Positions 13,123-25,846 are shown, counted from the stretch's first letter. The stretch: 64,000 nt of DNA from Calliphora vicina (GCF_958450345.1 NC_088780.1:169800726-169864725); one strand, 5' to 3'. Translations and numbers: made by a program. The notes: generated from the sequence alone by a model not told the origin.

Positions 13123-13734
13123 TTAGAAAATAAAAAAAACACCTTCAAAATATATTTATTAAAGCGAATTTAAATTACTAAATTCTTCTTCTTTGTTTTC
13201 TATAACAACTCTCACTTAAAACAGAGCGAAATTAATACTGTTTAATTGTTTCTCCTATTTATTTACAACAACAAATTGGACAAACACGGATTGCTGTGTT
13301 TACTTTTTAGCTTAAGGTTCACATGTACACGTTTTTGCATATGTGTTAGTAACATCTTTAAACGCTTATAACTCATAAAAAACTGAACCGATTTCAGTAA
13401 AATATATATTCTGCACTTCTGTGAATAAATCCGTTTAAAATGGTATATTTCTTGCCCAAATTGATTGTATAATGTGAGCGTAAAAGGTGTCTAAAGAAAT
13501 CTACATATTTCTAGAAAACAATCCAGAAAGTTAACGAGTTTCACCTATTTATTTCATATAAATAGTAAAATTTTGCATATATCTGAACTTTGACATCGAT
13601 GCGCGTCCAGAAATCGTTGTCCGATTTGGCTCAAATTTTCAGCACTTAACTTTTAGGCCTAGTGCTCTTGAAATCTAAACAAAATCGGCTGTCACTCTAA
13701 TATACATGCATCCAATTAATATAATTATACCCTA

Positions 13735-14271
13735 CACCACAATAGTGGGAAGATATTTCTAAAAAATTTGGTACATATTATTTTTTCGGTCCATGGACCA
13801 AGCCTATTGAAACTGGCTGAAATCGGTCCATTATATCATCTAGCCCCCATACAAATGTTCTTCTGAAATTGGACTTTATCGGTCATAAAAGTTTAATTTA
13901 TAAATGTATCTCCACAAATTCCGCTCCAAATAAGTTTTATATATTCAAAATTCATGTCACCAAATGTTTGTTACGATCGGTCCATAATTAGTCATAGCTC
14001 CCATATAGACCGGCTTCCGAAAATCACTTTAACGTGCATAAATCGCTTAAAAATGTTGGTATACACACAAAATTCAACATAGTTAACTTTCATATAGACT
14101 TAAATCACACGACCCAATTTCATGGGTCATAGCTCCCATATAAGGCCCACTTCCGAAAATCACTCAAAAATATAAATTATTGAAATTTTAAATGAAAAAT
14201 GTTTTTGCTCTTTTGTTTAGTGTAGGGTATTATATGGTCGGGCTTGACCGACCATACTTTCTTACTTGTTT
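13735..14271 (+). mobile_element. DINE-1-like element, family 2, complete ends
   Basis: It starts TTATACCCTACACCAC and ends with the inverted subterminal GTGTAGGGTATTATA, the 24-bp stem-loop at 14,233-14,256 (ATGGTCGG, loop, CCGACCAT) and CTTACTTGTTT. The terminal CTTACTTGTTT is the complement of the AAACAAGTAAG end of family 1, so the two families are related. It lacks the central CTG-rich microsatellite seen at 34,664-34,702. Non-coding; needs a Helentron for movement if the assignment is right. Confidence 0.75.
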
Positions 14272-14337
14272 TTGTATGAGAACTTTCAGTATATCGTAAC
14301 TATAAAAATAACCAGCAATTGAGAAAATGGTTTTTAG
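14272..14337. mobile_element. half of a hairpin MITE (relic)
   Basis: GTATGAGAACTTTCAGTATA followed by ATAACCAGCAATTGAGAAAATGG matches one side of the hairpin at 29,754-29,880, whose core has ACTGACAGTT and TCATACAAAA and whose end has TTGAGAAAATGG. The partner arm is missing. It sits directly against the DINE-like element on its left. Confidence 0.5.
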
Positions 14338-15665
14338 TATTTACACAAAATTTGCCCATTAAACCAAAACGTTACTAATTGGAACATACTTTCGTATAAA
14401 TTCAGTGATAGACGACCAGTTTATTAAAGTTTTAGTAAAATCTTCTTTATTAAATTTTAAATTTAATTTTATTGCACCATTTATTTTCATTTTCCACTTG
14501 TTGTTTTTAATTTACTGTAATTTAAAGAATATCTCAACAAATTAACAATTTTATATTGACAGAAATGCAAGTAAACTACATATTTTATTCGATTTAACAT
14601 GTATCTGTATGCTCATTGGCTGTAATAAAGAATCAAATTAAAATGTTTAACTCACTCAAAGGCTAATTAAATGTGATTTAATCGTAAATGTAGCACTATT
14701 TTAATTAGTTTAAATTCTCTTAAATTTAACTGTATATTTTAATGAACATATTAATAAGTGTTTTAATTTAATAAACAAACAAATACTAGGTAATTTACTT
14801 CCCATATAACAATTGTAAAATTAATATGATTTTCATAAAGATTTAAATTGTTTATTTATTCGAATTTTTGTATATCCTTATAAATAAGTTTGTCATTCGA
14901 TATTTTTCATTTGCGACCCTATGAAGCCATGCTGAAATCAACTTTCCAAAGCCCCAAATAACTTGCACACATGATTGATACATCAATATATAGTACTACT
15001 TGGTCAAGAGAGAGAAATGTCAAACAAAATTACTCTCTTTTCACACATATAGGTGATAAGGACATAATTCTCATGAATTAGATTTTTGACAACAGATTTA
15101 GGTCTTTGGCTTTCAGTTACCTATCTAGTTGTCATATATAGCACATACATTGTACAACTATATGTATAACAAAAGAACTCAGTCTCGCACACAAAATATA
15201 AAGAAGCTCCAATTTTGACTTTTTTACAAAAAATTTTTGTTTAACAAATTTTTATTTTCACCACATTTTATTTTTAAAATTTATCTTAAAGTATATTTGT
15301 TGAAGTTTATATAAGATTCGGCAGAGTCGTGTCTTATATTAAAAATCACTATAGCATTTATTGCTTCTTGAGTTTGAACTTTGCAAAAAACTGATTTTTT
15401 TTCTTTTTACCATCAAAATGTCTCAAAATGTTTATAAATAAATTTAAGCAAAATCATGTTTTTTTGTTTAAACAAATAACATTTATTTTGAATCAAATGT
15501 AAAAGCTTAAATTCGAGTATTTGCAGTGGACGCACTAAAATGCAGACATTTAAAATTCAATTTCCAAAAGTCAGTTGTTTTAATTGGATTCATTAAGTGC
15601 GTACAAAACTAACTATAAGTGTCTCTTTCATTTTTCAAAATATACTTCAACATATGAATGTTTGT
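14338..15665. other. unique AT-rich sequence
   Basis: No gene supported. A patch near 15,093 (TTTTTGACAACAGATTTAGG) faintly resembles patches at 26,827 and 62,915 and may be an old shared repeat. Confidence 0.45.
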
Positions 15666-15667
15666 TA

Positions 15668-15860
15668 GGGTGTTGCCAAAATAAATGTGTTGGATTTTAC
15701 CAACTAAAAAAAAGTTTAATTCATAAAATGTTGCCAAATAAAATGAAACTTTAATTTGTTTTAGAATACCATTTAACAAAATTGTTGTACTAGGTTCAGT
15801 ATTTGTTGAGCTGGGTCAAAAGACGATACTTATTTGTCCTCCATACGAACGGGTCCACCC
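15668..15860. mobile_element. TA-flanked MITE beginning GGGTG
   Basis: Left edge TTA-GGGTGTTGCC and right edge GGTCCACCC-TAAT. TA lies at 15,666-15,667 and 15,861-15,862. The inverted ends agree only over about 8 bp (GGGTGKWSCC), so this is tentative. The ends resemble the better MITEs at 23,760 and 27,799. A piece starting near 37,250 (GGGTGACACCGAAATGG, then CCAACTAAAATGAAAGTTTG) looks like the left side of the same family. Confidence 0.42.
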
Positions 15861-15862
15861 TA

Positions 15863-17847
15863 ATGTATATGTGATGACTGACATTTAACTGCAAAAAATA
15901 AATGAAAATAGAGAAAATACTAATATTTTCTTTTACTATTAATGCAACAATGAAAAAATAATTGAAAAAATAAAATAAAAAACAATGAAATTGTTAAATA
16001 CGTGCTTTAGTTTTAAGCAACGCAGCAACAACACCATTAACAGTCAGCAGTTGAAGCAACAAGTAGAAACATTAAAACAAATAAAATAAACAAGAATGTG
16101 CAAAGGAACGTCATGCCACAACGAAACAAACAACAGCAACAACAATTATAAAAAAAAATAAAATAAAAATATTTTTATCATCCAGTCAATTCTCCCACTT
16201 GATCTCTTCAATTTCAATTTTAAGTTGAAGTTAAATACAGTAGAATAAATAGTGCGAATACAACTAACAACTATACGTATGAGTAACAGAGAAAATTCTC
16301 TTTGAAATCAAATCAATATTACTTATACGTCTTAAGTCTTACAGTTATTTGTGTATGAGCATTTTTTAAAAAGAAATTAATGTTATTTATTATTTTAAAG
16401 TGTTTAAAGAAGTTTGCTTCGTTTTCCTTCAAAAATGTTTAATTGTTGTTTTAAAGAATTCAACAAACATTTTAATTTGATATAATTATCATGAGAAATA
16501 AATAACACGCTTAAAATTTAAACTTTTAAGTACATTTTGCTTTTAACATCATGTCGAATGTGCTTAAGAGTGTAAGGAAATGATAAAGACAGTGTCACTC
16601 TAGTAAGGCACCTCAACCTTAAACACACAAATTTTATTTAGAAATTTAATTTTTTTTATCCTTTTCTCTCCGCCTCCACCTCACTCCGTCACTCTGGCAT
16701 TCAGTGTAAGTACTTGGAATCTTTTAAGAGTTAATGTTTATGAATTTATGAAAATGTTTACATTTAATTTTTCAGCAAAAATCTCTGGCGCTGTAGTAAA
16801 GTGTAGTTTACTTTGTATTTTGTATACATGAGTGTTATTTACATACGATTTATGCAAATTTATGCCGACAATTTATAAAAAAAAAATAAGAAAAAAGAAA
16901 AACGGAAGAAGCTGACAAAACATCCACAAATCTTCAACTTCAACTCTTTATTTGTTGTATGTTTTTGAAAGTTTGTCTTAAGTTGAATTTCATGTATTTT
17001 TCCCTCTTAGTGTCCTCTTATTTTCCATATTTTTTTTTATCAATAAAGAAACCATTTATCTTTTAGGGATTTTCTTTCAATTTAACTTATGTTCATGTGT
17101 ATGTGTGTGTAGGAGTGCGTTTGTTGGTTTGTATTTGTGGCAAGATACAATACATAGACATATATGCATGCATACATACTCGCATGTAGAAGATATACAT
17201 ACAATATCTTTGTAATCTCCACCCGTTTAATGTTTCAATATAGTATAGTATTTTATTATATTTTTCTACTGTTTTTTTATTATTATTCTCTATTATTTTT
17301 GTTGTTTTGCTGCTGTTTTTGGTTGGCTTGTGTTTCACATAAATTTTGGTTTACTTTGATTTGAAATGAAATGTAACCTAACACAAGTTTATTGAAACAT
17401 ATCGATTTACAATTACAATCCATTAAATGTTTACTCGTACTAAGAATGAGATAAGTAACAGAAAACGAGCGAATGAATGAATGATGGAAGGAAGGAAGGA
17501 TGGAACGAAACAATAAATCCAATGAGTATGAAATACATCCATCTATGTATCTGCACATTGTGGTTTGGGGATTTGAGTCACGTGTTTTGTGAGTTTAATT
17601 AAAAATAATTGAAATTATATAATAGAATATTCGATATGTGTGAAATATGTAAGTTTTTCTTTGAACATTTCTAGCCCTAACAGCGAAAATATCTTACCCA
17701 ACAATATATTCGATTTTACATTGAAATAAAACATGCAAACAATCACAAACAAAGCTTCTCCTGTAAAGATATTTTCATTGTTAGCGCTCGATATTTCTCC
17801 CTTTAAAAAAGTCTGTAAATGTGCACACCTCACAAAAAAGTACAAGC
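15863..17847. other. gene-free stretch with UTR-like and splice-like patches
   Basis: No coding gene supported. At 16,020-16,145 the sequence is rich in CAA, AGC and AAC words, as fly 5' untranslated exons often are. At about 16,648-16,704 there is a long pyrimidine tract ending CATTCAG, and one base later GTAAGT. Simple repeats follow: GTATGTGTGTGTAGG near 17,098, GAATGAATGAATG near 17,470 and GGAAGGAAGGAAGG near 17,486. Frames of 66-91 codons on either strand around 17,100-17,850 run through low-complexity sequence and look like chance. Confidence 0.4.
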
Positions 17848-19085
17848 CTGTGGTCGTATGGAAAAACTAGGTAACTTAATTTTTTGAAAACTTGAGAAAA
17901 ACACATTTAAGGTTTTAAACATATTTCGTTAATTATTTAATATGAATTTATGTTATTATGCATGCGCATTAAAAAAAACATAATTTTAAAAATGTTAATG
18001 TTAATTGTTCTATTGAACTCATTTTTGGACATTAAAATCGAAAATCAATGTCAGTTACATACCTTGTTTTTCAAAAAGTGGAGTTACCTAGTTTTTCCAA
18101 AATAAAAACTTTATTAATCATTTGTGAAAAAAACATTAACTATTTGACTCAGCACGTTAATTTACCAATTTTTTTACGGAAAAATTGAGTTACCAAGTTT
18201 TTTCAAAAAATATTTTTTCTTTTTATTCTTATATAAATATAAATCTTCACCAAATTATACTTCAAAATTTTAAATATTTTTAGGTAAACAAAATTTAATT
18301 TTTTTCCAATTTTTTTTCATTTTTTAGAAAAAAAAAATTTTCGATTGTTATTTTTCTTTTTTTAAATTTTAAATTATTTTTTTTAAAAATTAATTTATTT
18401 TTTTTAAATTTAAATTTTAAAATTTTTTTTGTTTTTTGAATTTTTTTTGTGAAAAAAAATTCGGGTTACAATTTCTTTTTCCGATTTTGACCCATTGTAG
18501 GTCCATCTTACTATGGTCTTATATACGTCGTTGCAAATGTCTTTGAAATATCTATCATTAGATATCCATATTGTCTATATTAATGTCTTAGTAATCCAGA
18601 TATAGGTCAATAATAGGTCAAAAATCGAGGGGTCTTCAGAAAATTGATTTCAACAGACAGACGGGCATGGCTTAATCGACTCCGCTATCTATAAGGATCC
18701 AGAATATATATACTTTATAGGGTCGGAAATGAAAAATGTAGAAATTACAAACGGAATGACAAACTTATATATACCCTTCTCACGAAGGTGAAGGGTATAA
18801 AAATAAACCGAGTTATTTTCTAGCGACCCGAATTTGTTCTATTTCCCTCATTTTCTCTTATTTTCTTAAAAAATTTCCGTTTTTTAAGAAACTATGGAGT
18901 TACCTTGTTTTTTCATAAAATACATGCAGTTAGCTAGTTTTTACATGAAAATAACTTTTAAATCTGAAACTATATCAAAATTACGATTAGACAGAGTGTT
19001 AGTAAATGAAATGCACTTCATATTTTTGGTGTTATCTCAATTTTCTCAAACTGTGAAGTTACCTAGTTTTTGCATGCGACCACAG
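17848..19085. mobile_element. DNA transposon with about 32-bp inverted ends
   Basis: Left end CTGTGGTCGTATGGAAAAAC and on through TAGGTAACTT; the right end read inward is CTGTGGTCGCATGCAAAAAC and TAGGTAACTT. The motif GTTACCTAGTTTTT is repeated inside in both orientations (near 17,866, 18,086, 18,183, 18,899, 18,930 and 19,050), so the element is built of subterminal repeats. About 570 bp are a later DINE-like insertion at 18,232-18,803. No transposase is left. A matching target-site duplication is not obvious: AAGT appears on both sides but at slightly different distances. Superfamily not determined. Confidence 0.68.
18232..18803 (-). mobile_element. DINE-1-like element, family 1
   Basis: From the right end (5') it reads the inverted subterminal GGTGAAGGGTATA, then a 136-bp block nearly identical to 49,584-49,720 (one difference noticed), a very short CAGACAGACGG tract at 18,657, then ATTAGATATCCAT-type sequence shared with 47,850, and long T/A runs. 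Its 3' hairpin is degraded. It is inserted in the transposon at 17,848-19,085. The short tract at 18,657 is the homologue of the 887-bp GACA array at 48,698. Confidence 0.75.
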
Positions 19086-19627
19086 AAGTGTTAATACAAC
19101 GGGCAAAATTAGGATTGGGTGTAACTAAATAACCAATGTTTGCTTTTGAGTATGACACTGAGTTGGGTGTATTAGCTTTTGTGGATGACAAATGACGGAA
19201 ACTTTTCAAGAATGTATTTGTATTGATGACTTAACAGGTGTCAGTAAAATCGAAAATTGAAAATTCTTAAGGAGTTAAGCAAACCATAAGTAAACGCTTT
19301 TGTCAAAACACAAAAACAAACAACACAAAAAATAAAAAAAAATGATTTTGTTGGTTGATGGTCCCTTATCGATTATTGTTGTGTTTAAACTGAAATTGCT
19401 GTTGCTTTTGTTGTTTTTATTATCGTACCCTTTTGATAATTACGTGATTTTTGTGTAAATGACTTCCCTTAATGAAATTAGGTTTATTTCTACGTATTTA
19501 GTATTATTAACTCTTGAAATACTTGAGCTACTGAGTACTTTGAAGGGTTTATATATGTTCTCTTCGTCATAAAACATAATTACTATTAATTTTTAATTAA
19601 TTTTACTTACCTGCCTCAATACTTTCT
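19086..19627. other. unique AT-rich sequence, no feature seen
   Basis: No open frame or repeat recognised. It lies between the transposon on its left and the tandem duplication on its right. Confidence 0.5.
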
Positions 19628-20990
19628 TATGAGTTTTATATAAATTGTCTTTAAAAAAATAGATGGTTATTTATTTGTCGATTTAGTACATATTATGAGG
19701 ACATTTATTTTTAGTTTTATTCAAACAATTGCTCAATTTAAAGCTAAAGTGACTCAGAAAGAGTTTCTGATATGGTCTTACAGATTTAATTTAATATTTT
19801 TGGTCTAACAGATCTGAAACTCTTTAGAAGTATTACTAAATAGTCTGCCAGTTCTTAAAACTTCAAAATTTTTTTGACAGCTATCCGTATCTGGCTCAGC
19901 TTCAAATATTTCAAATACAGTATTTATTACTTAATTATAAAAGAAGTCTTCTATTGAAGTGAACATGGCTAATGTAGTCTATTACCTCTTAGCATTTAAG
20001 TAATATTACTTTCATGCACACTCTCAAGTGCATATCCATTCATATTTATAGAGTTCTTAAAATGACGTTTATGCCGTCTGACATATTTTTAACTTGTTCA
20101 AACACAAACATTTATGGGAAGTACGTAACAATCCCTTAAGTAGTAAAATAACAAAAAGACATTTCAGATACCAGCCAAGATTGATTTAACGCATTTTGTT
20201 TTTTTTTTAAACCATTAAATCAAAATGATTGGGGAATATAAATCAATACCACACATCCAAGAAAACACACCTACACAGAGACAGATACATACCCAGCAGT
20301 TCTACATTGACTACAAAAGAAGTCATTGTATCCCTTTATATAAGTAGTAATTTCCCCTAATGTCACGTATGTGCTCTTTGTAATCCAGAGAGAAATCAAT
20401 CATGTGTGTCTTTAGTGTCTCTAAGTAATCTAGAATGTAGTTGTTTGTACTGCGCTTTAGAAAACAGTTATTTTACCCACCACAATTCATTCTTTGTAAT
20501 TTATGCAGGATCAATTGGCTTCCATCTACACGCAGAGAAAAAATATAGTTGGACATGGTTACTGTAACCATTTCAATATTGTTACAAGTTTTTTAACTAT
20601 ATTATAGTCACAGTAACCATTTACATGATTGTGGTAACCATAATATGGTTAATTTACGATTCGCATGATTGTGTCAACCATATATATGGTTACAGTAAAC
20701 AAATATATGTTTGTGACAACCATGTGACACAATCATGTGAATCATAAATTAACCATATTATGTTTACCACAATCATGTAAATGGTTACTGTGACTATAAT
20801 ATAGTTAAAAAACTTGTAACAATATTGAAATGGTTACAGTAACCATGTCCAACTATATTTTTTCTCTGCGTGTAGATGGAAGCCAATTGATCCTGCATAA
20901 ATTACAAAGATTTAAATGGTTACAGTAACAATGCCCAATTATATTTTTTCTCTGCGTGTAGGACAAACACATATAGCCAATTATGTAACT
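19628..20990 (+). repeat. tandem 1,363-bp duplication, copy 1
   Basis: The sequence from TATGAGTTTTATATAAATTG to ATAGCCAATTATGTAACT recurs exactly 1,363 bp downstream. I compared many lines, including the ten-T run and the palindrome, and found no difference. Two bases (CT) are shared at the break point. Contents: unique AT-rich sequence at 19,628-20,492, then a palindromic MITE. There is no gene inside. Either a very recent segmental duplication or an assembly artefact. Confidence 0.95.
20493..20908. mobile_element. palindromic MITE with inverted flank, copy 1
   Basis: Core element 20,529-20,872 between TA dinucleotides: left CACGCAGAGAAAAAATATAG, right its mirror CTATATTTTTTCTCTGCGTG. The arms pair over about 150 bp each with only a few mismatches around a spacer of about 40 bp near 20,700. 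The inverted symmetry does not stop at the element: the adjoining host flank at 20,493-20,528 reappears inverted at 20,873-20,908 without a mismatch. After that, 20,909-20,958 looks like the original right end of the element (TTTAAATGGTTACAGTAACA, then TTTTTTCTCTGCGTG) followed by TA. This is best read as a replication template switch at the hairpin. Confidence 0.88.
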
Positions 20991-22353
20991 TATGAGTTTT
21001 ATATAAATTGTCTTTAAAAAAATAGATGGTTATTTATTTGTCGATTTAGTACATATTATGAGGACATTTATTTTTAGTTTTATTCAAACAATTGCTCAAT
21101 TTAAAGCTAAAGTGACTCAGAAAGAGTTTCTGATATGGTCTTACAGATTTAATTTAATATTTTTGGTCTAACAGATCTGAAACTCTTTAGAAGTATTACT
21201 AAATAGTCTGCCAGTTCTTAAAACTTCAAAATTTTTTTGACAGCTATCCGTATCTGGCTCAGCTTCAAATATTTCAAATACAGTATTTATTACTTAATTA
21301 TAAAAGAAGTCTTCTATTGAAGTGAACATGGCTAATGTAGTCTATTACCTCTTAGCATTTAAGTAATATTACTTTCATGCACACTCTCAAGTGCATATCC
21401 ATTCATATTTATAGAGTTCTTAAAATGACGTTTATGCCGTCTGACATATTTTTAACTTGTTCAAACACAAACATTTATGGGAAGTACGTAACAATCCCTT
21501 AAGTAGTAAAATAACAAAAAGACATTTCAGATACCAGCCAAGATTGATTTAACGCATTTTGTTTTTTTTTTAAACCATTAAATCAAAATGATTGGGGAAT
21601 ATAAATCAATACCACACATCCAAGAAAACACACCTACACAGAGACAGATACATACCCAGCAGTTCTACATTGACTACAAAAGAAGTCATTGTATCCCTTT
21701 ATATAAGTAGTAATTTCCCCTAATGTCACGTATGTGCTCTTTGTAATCCAGAGAGAAATCAATCATGTGTGTCTTTAGTGTCTCTAAGTAATCTAGAATG
21801 TAGTTGTTTGTACTGCGCTTTAGAAAACAGTTATTTTACCCACCACAATTCATTCTTTGTAATTTATGCAGGATCAATTGGCTTCCATCTACACGCAGAG
21901 AAAAAATATAGTTGGACATGGTTACTGTAACCATTTCAATATTGTTACAAGTTTTTTAACTATATTATAGTCACAGTAACCATTTACATGATTGTGGTAA
22001 CCATAATATGGTTAATTTACGATTCGCATGATTGTGTCAACCATATATATGGTTACAGTAAACAAATATATGTTTGTGACAACCATGTGACACAATCATG
22101 TGAATCATAAATTAACCATATTATGTTTACCACAATCATGTAAATGGTTACTGTGACTATAATATAGTTAAAAAACTTGTAACAATATTGAAATGGTTAC
22201 AGTAACCATGTCCAACTATATTTTTTCTCTGCGTGTAGATGGAAGCCAATTGATCCTGCATAAATTACAAAGATTTAAATGGTTACAGTAACAATGCCCA
22301 ATTATATTTTTTCTCTGCGTGTAGGACAAACACATATAGCCAATTATGTAACT
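20991..22353 (+). repeat. tandem 1,363-bp duplication, copy 2
   Basis: Second copy of 19,628-20,990, ending at TAACT before AGTGGTG. It looks identical to copy 1 including simple-repeat lengths. Its palindrome lies at 21,856-22,271, with the core at 21,892-22,235. Confidence 0.95.
21856..22271. mobile_element. palindromic MITE with inverted flank, copy 2
   Basis: Identical to the palindrome at 20,493-20,908, shifted by 1,363 bp, again followed by the leftover right end (22,272-22,321). Its structure must predate the duplication. The 75-codon frame at 22,279-22,506 starts inside it and is not a gene. Confidence 0.88.
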
Positions 22354-23757
22354 AGTGGTGTAAAATCACTATTTCGGGACATTCAGCTAGAACTACTGGG
22401 TAACTGGCTTGTGATATTTAACACTTTTTTGTTGTTTTATATTGGCATGGGGAACACATTAAAGATTTACTTTTTTTTTTGCTTAAAATTTGCACTTAAA
22501 TCATAAAATATACATTATTTAAGTGATATGGCCATATTTTTACACCATTAACACTTTAAGCTGTCTTCACGTAAATATTTAATATTCCATTAGTGCAAAT
22601 CAACAATTAGATTTAATTATAAATTCAGCATCATTTCGTTTGAATGGAAAGCTATTAAAGGAAACGTTGAAACTTTTAAACTAAATAAGTTAAATTTCTG
22701 ATGAAAAGATTTTTATTTGTAAATGAAAACTTTATCATAATGTTTCAACACATTTAATTAACTTAAATTATTGTGTGTCTAAATAAAAATAAAATAGTTT
22801 TAATAATTTGTAAATGATTTGATTAATAGAGGTTCTCCAACTAAGTAATTATATTAATTGGATTTATGTATTATGATTTTAAGATATACTAAACATGAAT
22901 TAAAATCTTAGTTTAAGATTAGTTTAGTTTTAGTTTAATTAATGAATTATAAAATATTATTTGATTACCTTTTTTATAGTTTAACGGTTTTACTTAAAAG
23001 AGAAACTATTTTTTCAACTATATTTTATATTGTTTTTGTTTGAAAAAAATATATAAGATTTGTTTTAGCTTATTTCAGGGGTTCTCAACTTTTGCTGCAT
23101 GACACACATTATGAACAGTATTCACATACCAAGTAAGGTTTATAGTTGAATAAAAAAAAAAGACTTTTCAGCTAAAAATACATAATTCCGTATAAATTAA
23201 TAAATTCGCCTAGCAATCTGTAGGTTTCTATAGTTCGAAAATTTTAGATTTTTTAATATTCGACATTTCTATCTATGAAAAGTCGAATTTTGTTCGACTT
23301 TTTCGGTTTTCTATTCGATTTAAATGTAAAAATATACACGTATTTCACAAAAAACTTTACAAATAAACCATTAAGAATCCTACATTGGGCTGTGCTTATA
23401 TAGCATTCACCAAAGTAGAATGTATATTTGCTAAAATAAACAAAATTTTCAAAACTATTTTTTTTGCTGAAAAAAAATTTCTTGTTCAAAAAAAATATAC
23501 AGATTGCATATTTTGCAAGACGTTTTAGCGTTTACATGAGGACCCCTAATGTTTCATTTAAGAATCGCTTTCATAATGTATAAATATTTTAACTTTTGGG
23601 CTCTTTTATCTTTACAAAATCGTTTAGTATAAAGTTTCATAAAATCTTAAGTTTTAAAAAGAACTTGTTCGTTGGAGTGTGTAATACATTCACTATAAAG
23701 AGCTTTTTGTTTTTGATGAATTTGTGGATTTTAATAACATTTTACAAATATTTAGAT
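22354..23757. other. AT-rich sequence, possible small MITE at its left
   Basis: AGTGGTGTAAAA at 22,354 and TTTTTACACCATT near 22,546 are opposed and could be ends of a 200-bp MITE, but only about 10 bp agree. A short hairpin (AAAAGTCGAA, TTCGACTTTTT) is at about 23,278-23,302. No gene seen. Confidence 0.4.
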
Positions 23758-23759
23758 TA

Positions 23760-24112
23760 GGGTGGGCCGATTTGTATGAACAAAAACTTGTCGATATTGT
23801 ACCAACGATTTTTCGATATCTTTTGACATGAGGGATAAAAAATTTCCACTACGACATATCAAAAATCATTTTCGAGGATTCCAAATTTCAGAAAAAGTAA
23901 AAAATTTACTTTTATTTTTAAGGTTTTTTAAGGTTGGTAATAAAAAATCTTAAAAATAAAATTTGAGAAAAAGTAATTTTATTGACATTTCCTGAAATTT
24001 GAGCGCCTCATAAATGATTTATTTGATATGTCGTAGTGGAAAATTTGTTCCTTCTAGCAAAAGCTATTGAAAAATCGATGGCACAATATCGATTGCTAAA
24101 TCGACCCACCCT
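23760..24112. mobile_element. Tc1/mariner-type MITE, GGGTGGGYCGAT ends
   Basis: Inverted ends GGGTGGGCCGATTTGTAT (left) and GGGTGGGTCGATTTAGCA (right, read inward), flanked by TA at 23,758-23,759 and 24,113-24,114. Further inside, words such as TATGTCGTAGTGGAAA pair with TTTCCACTACGACATA, so most of the element folds back. No transposase. A second copy at 27,799-28,192 carries another insertion. Confidence 0.8.
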
Positions 24113-24114
24113 AA

Positions 24115-25842
24115 TGCAGATGGTATGTATATATCAACCATATGTTGAATACAAATCCATGGATTTTCGTGCAAGGAAAAGTAGATACGCTTTTTTCAAA
24201 ATAACTAGAAACAAAGTGATTGATTAACGCAACCTTGAACCACATGAACATACTGATAAAATCACGAATTTAAAGATGTCGTATGAATTTGCAAAATATT
24301 TAATTATAAATATTTGAAATTGTTCAAGGTTATTTTTGTTTGATTCCTGCTTAGGGATTGATTGACACATGTGGCAGCTTAAGTCTGTTCATTTGCCAGA
24401 ATTTCTTACTGAATAATTTTACTGGTGTCTTGAGTTTTTCTCGTACAGTTTTGGTTTTTGCATAGAAAACAAAAAAGGCATTCAAGAGAATATAAATAGT
24501 TTTCTGTTTTTGAGGTAAATTTTTTTTACTAAAAAAATGTTATTTAATGTAAACATTTTATACAAGTTATTGTGTTTTTTAATTAAACTTTATGCCATAA
24601 ATTTGCTTAAATTTCACTTTAGAGAAACATGTTGAAAAATTTACTCAATCTTTTGGAAGCAATTTAAAATTATGAACACAACAAGTCTCAGTTTTATTTC
24701 GTCGTCTTTCACTTTAAGTGGCCTAAAGTGTCTATACTACAGCTAAAGTTAATATCGTGTATCCTTGCTGAATAAATAAACTATATACATACTTATGGCT
24801 CTGTGGTGTCTGTTACTGGATATAAAAAATGTCTTTAAAGCTAAGACTCTAACATTGTACATACAGTGATCCTTAATATGTTTTAATGGATGTTGCAAGT
24901 AGGAATCAACATTCTTGTTGGTTTTTGATGAAGAGTTTGCTGCAAAAACATTTTAAGCAAATTGAATTTTGACACTCGACACACAATTTTGGGATGCTTT
25001 TATTTTCCTGTTTCAATGTTTTCAACATTATTTAACTAACAGACTCCTAAGCAAATGTGGTTTATTAAGGTCAGAATGCAGTAAAAATAAGAAAATTAGA
25101 TACTTGCTGTTGTTTATTTACTTTAATAACTTTTTTTTCTTCATATTATTTTTTGTTATTTAAAAACGAAACTGAAAATAAATAAAAATCAGCCTCAGGG
25201 TGTATTGTACTGACATGAAATGTCACAGTTGTTTGTTTGTTTAAACAACTGAAAACTCCATGTTAATGCCCAACCACCCAACAAGTGATGAGTTACTTAA
25301 GATTAGGGGTGGGATTTAGGATTGATACAAAAATAAAATAAATCTAAAAACAATATTTGTTATAAAATCATGTTTCCTTTAATAAAATTCCATTTCAACG
25401 CAATTTATAAGTCATCAATATTAGTTTAACGATAAGTTCATTTCTTGATACCAATAACTACAGGCACATTTATATTTCTTGATAAATTCTACTTAAAATG
25501 AAAACGTGTCTAATTAACCATGATTATTAACATGTTTTATGTAATAGTGGCATAAATAATAATAAAAGCTCAAGCTATTTCTATATAACTGCATTTTTTT
25601 TTTTTTCATTTTTTTTAGGTTCATTAATTAATTTATTTATTTTAAAATTTTAATGAATTTTAATTCGGAATTTATAAATTCTTAATACATTCAAGTTGAC
25701 AACCACATGCAAGTTTTATGATTCTTCAACACCATTTCCAGTATCTTGAGGCATTTGTCGAGGTTTTGATTGAAAAGTCTGTTCCGAAGCTTTCAGATAT
25801 CTTGCGGTACAAATGCAGCATCTATATATTAACACAATATTG
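24115..25842. other. AT-rich sequence, no feature seen
   Basis: No gene, repeat or RNA recognised. Poly(T) at about 25,600. Frames of about 64 codons at 24,036 and 24,969 are not convincing. Confidence 0.45.
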
Positions 25843-25846
25843 ATAT

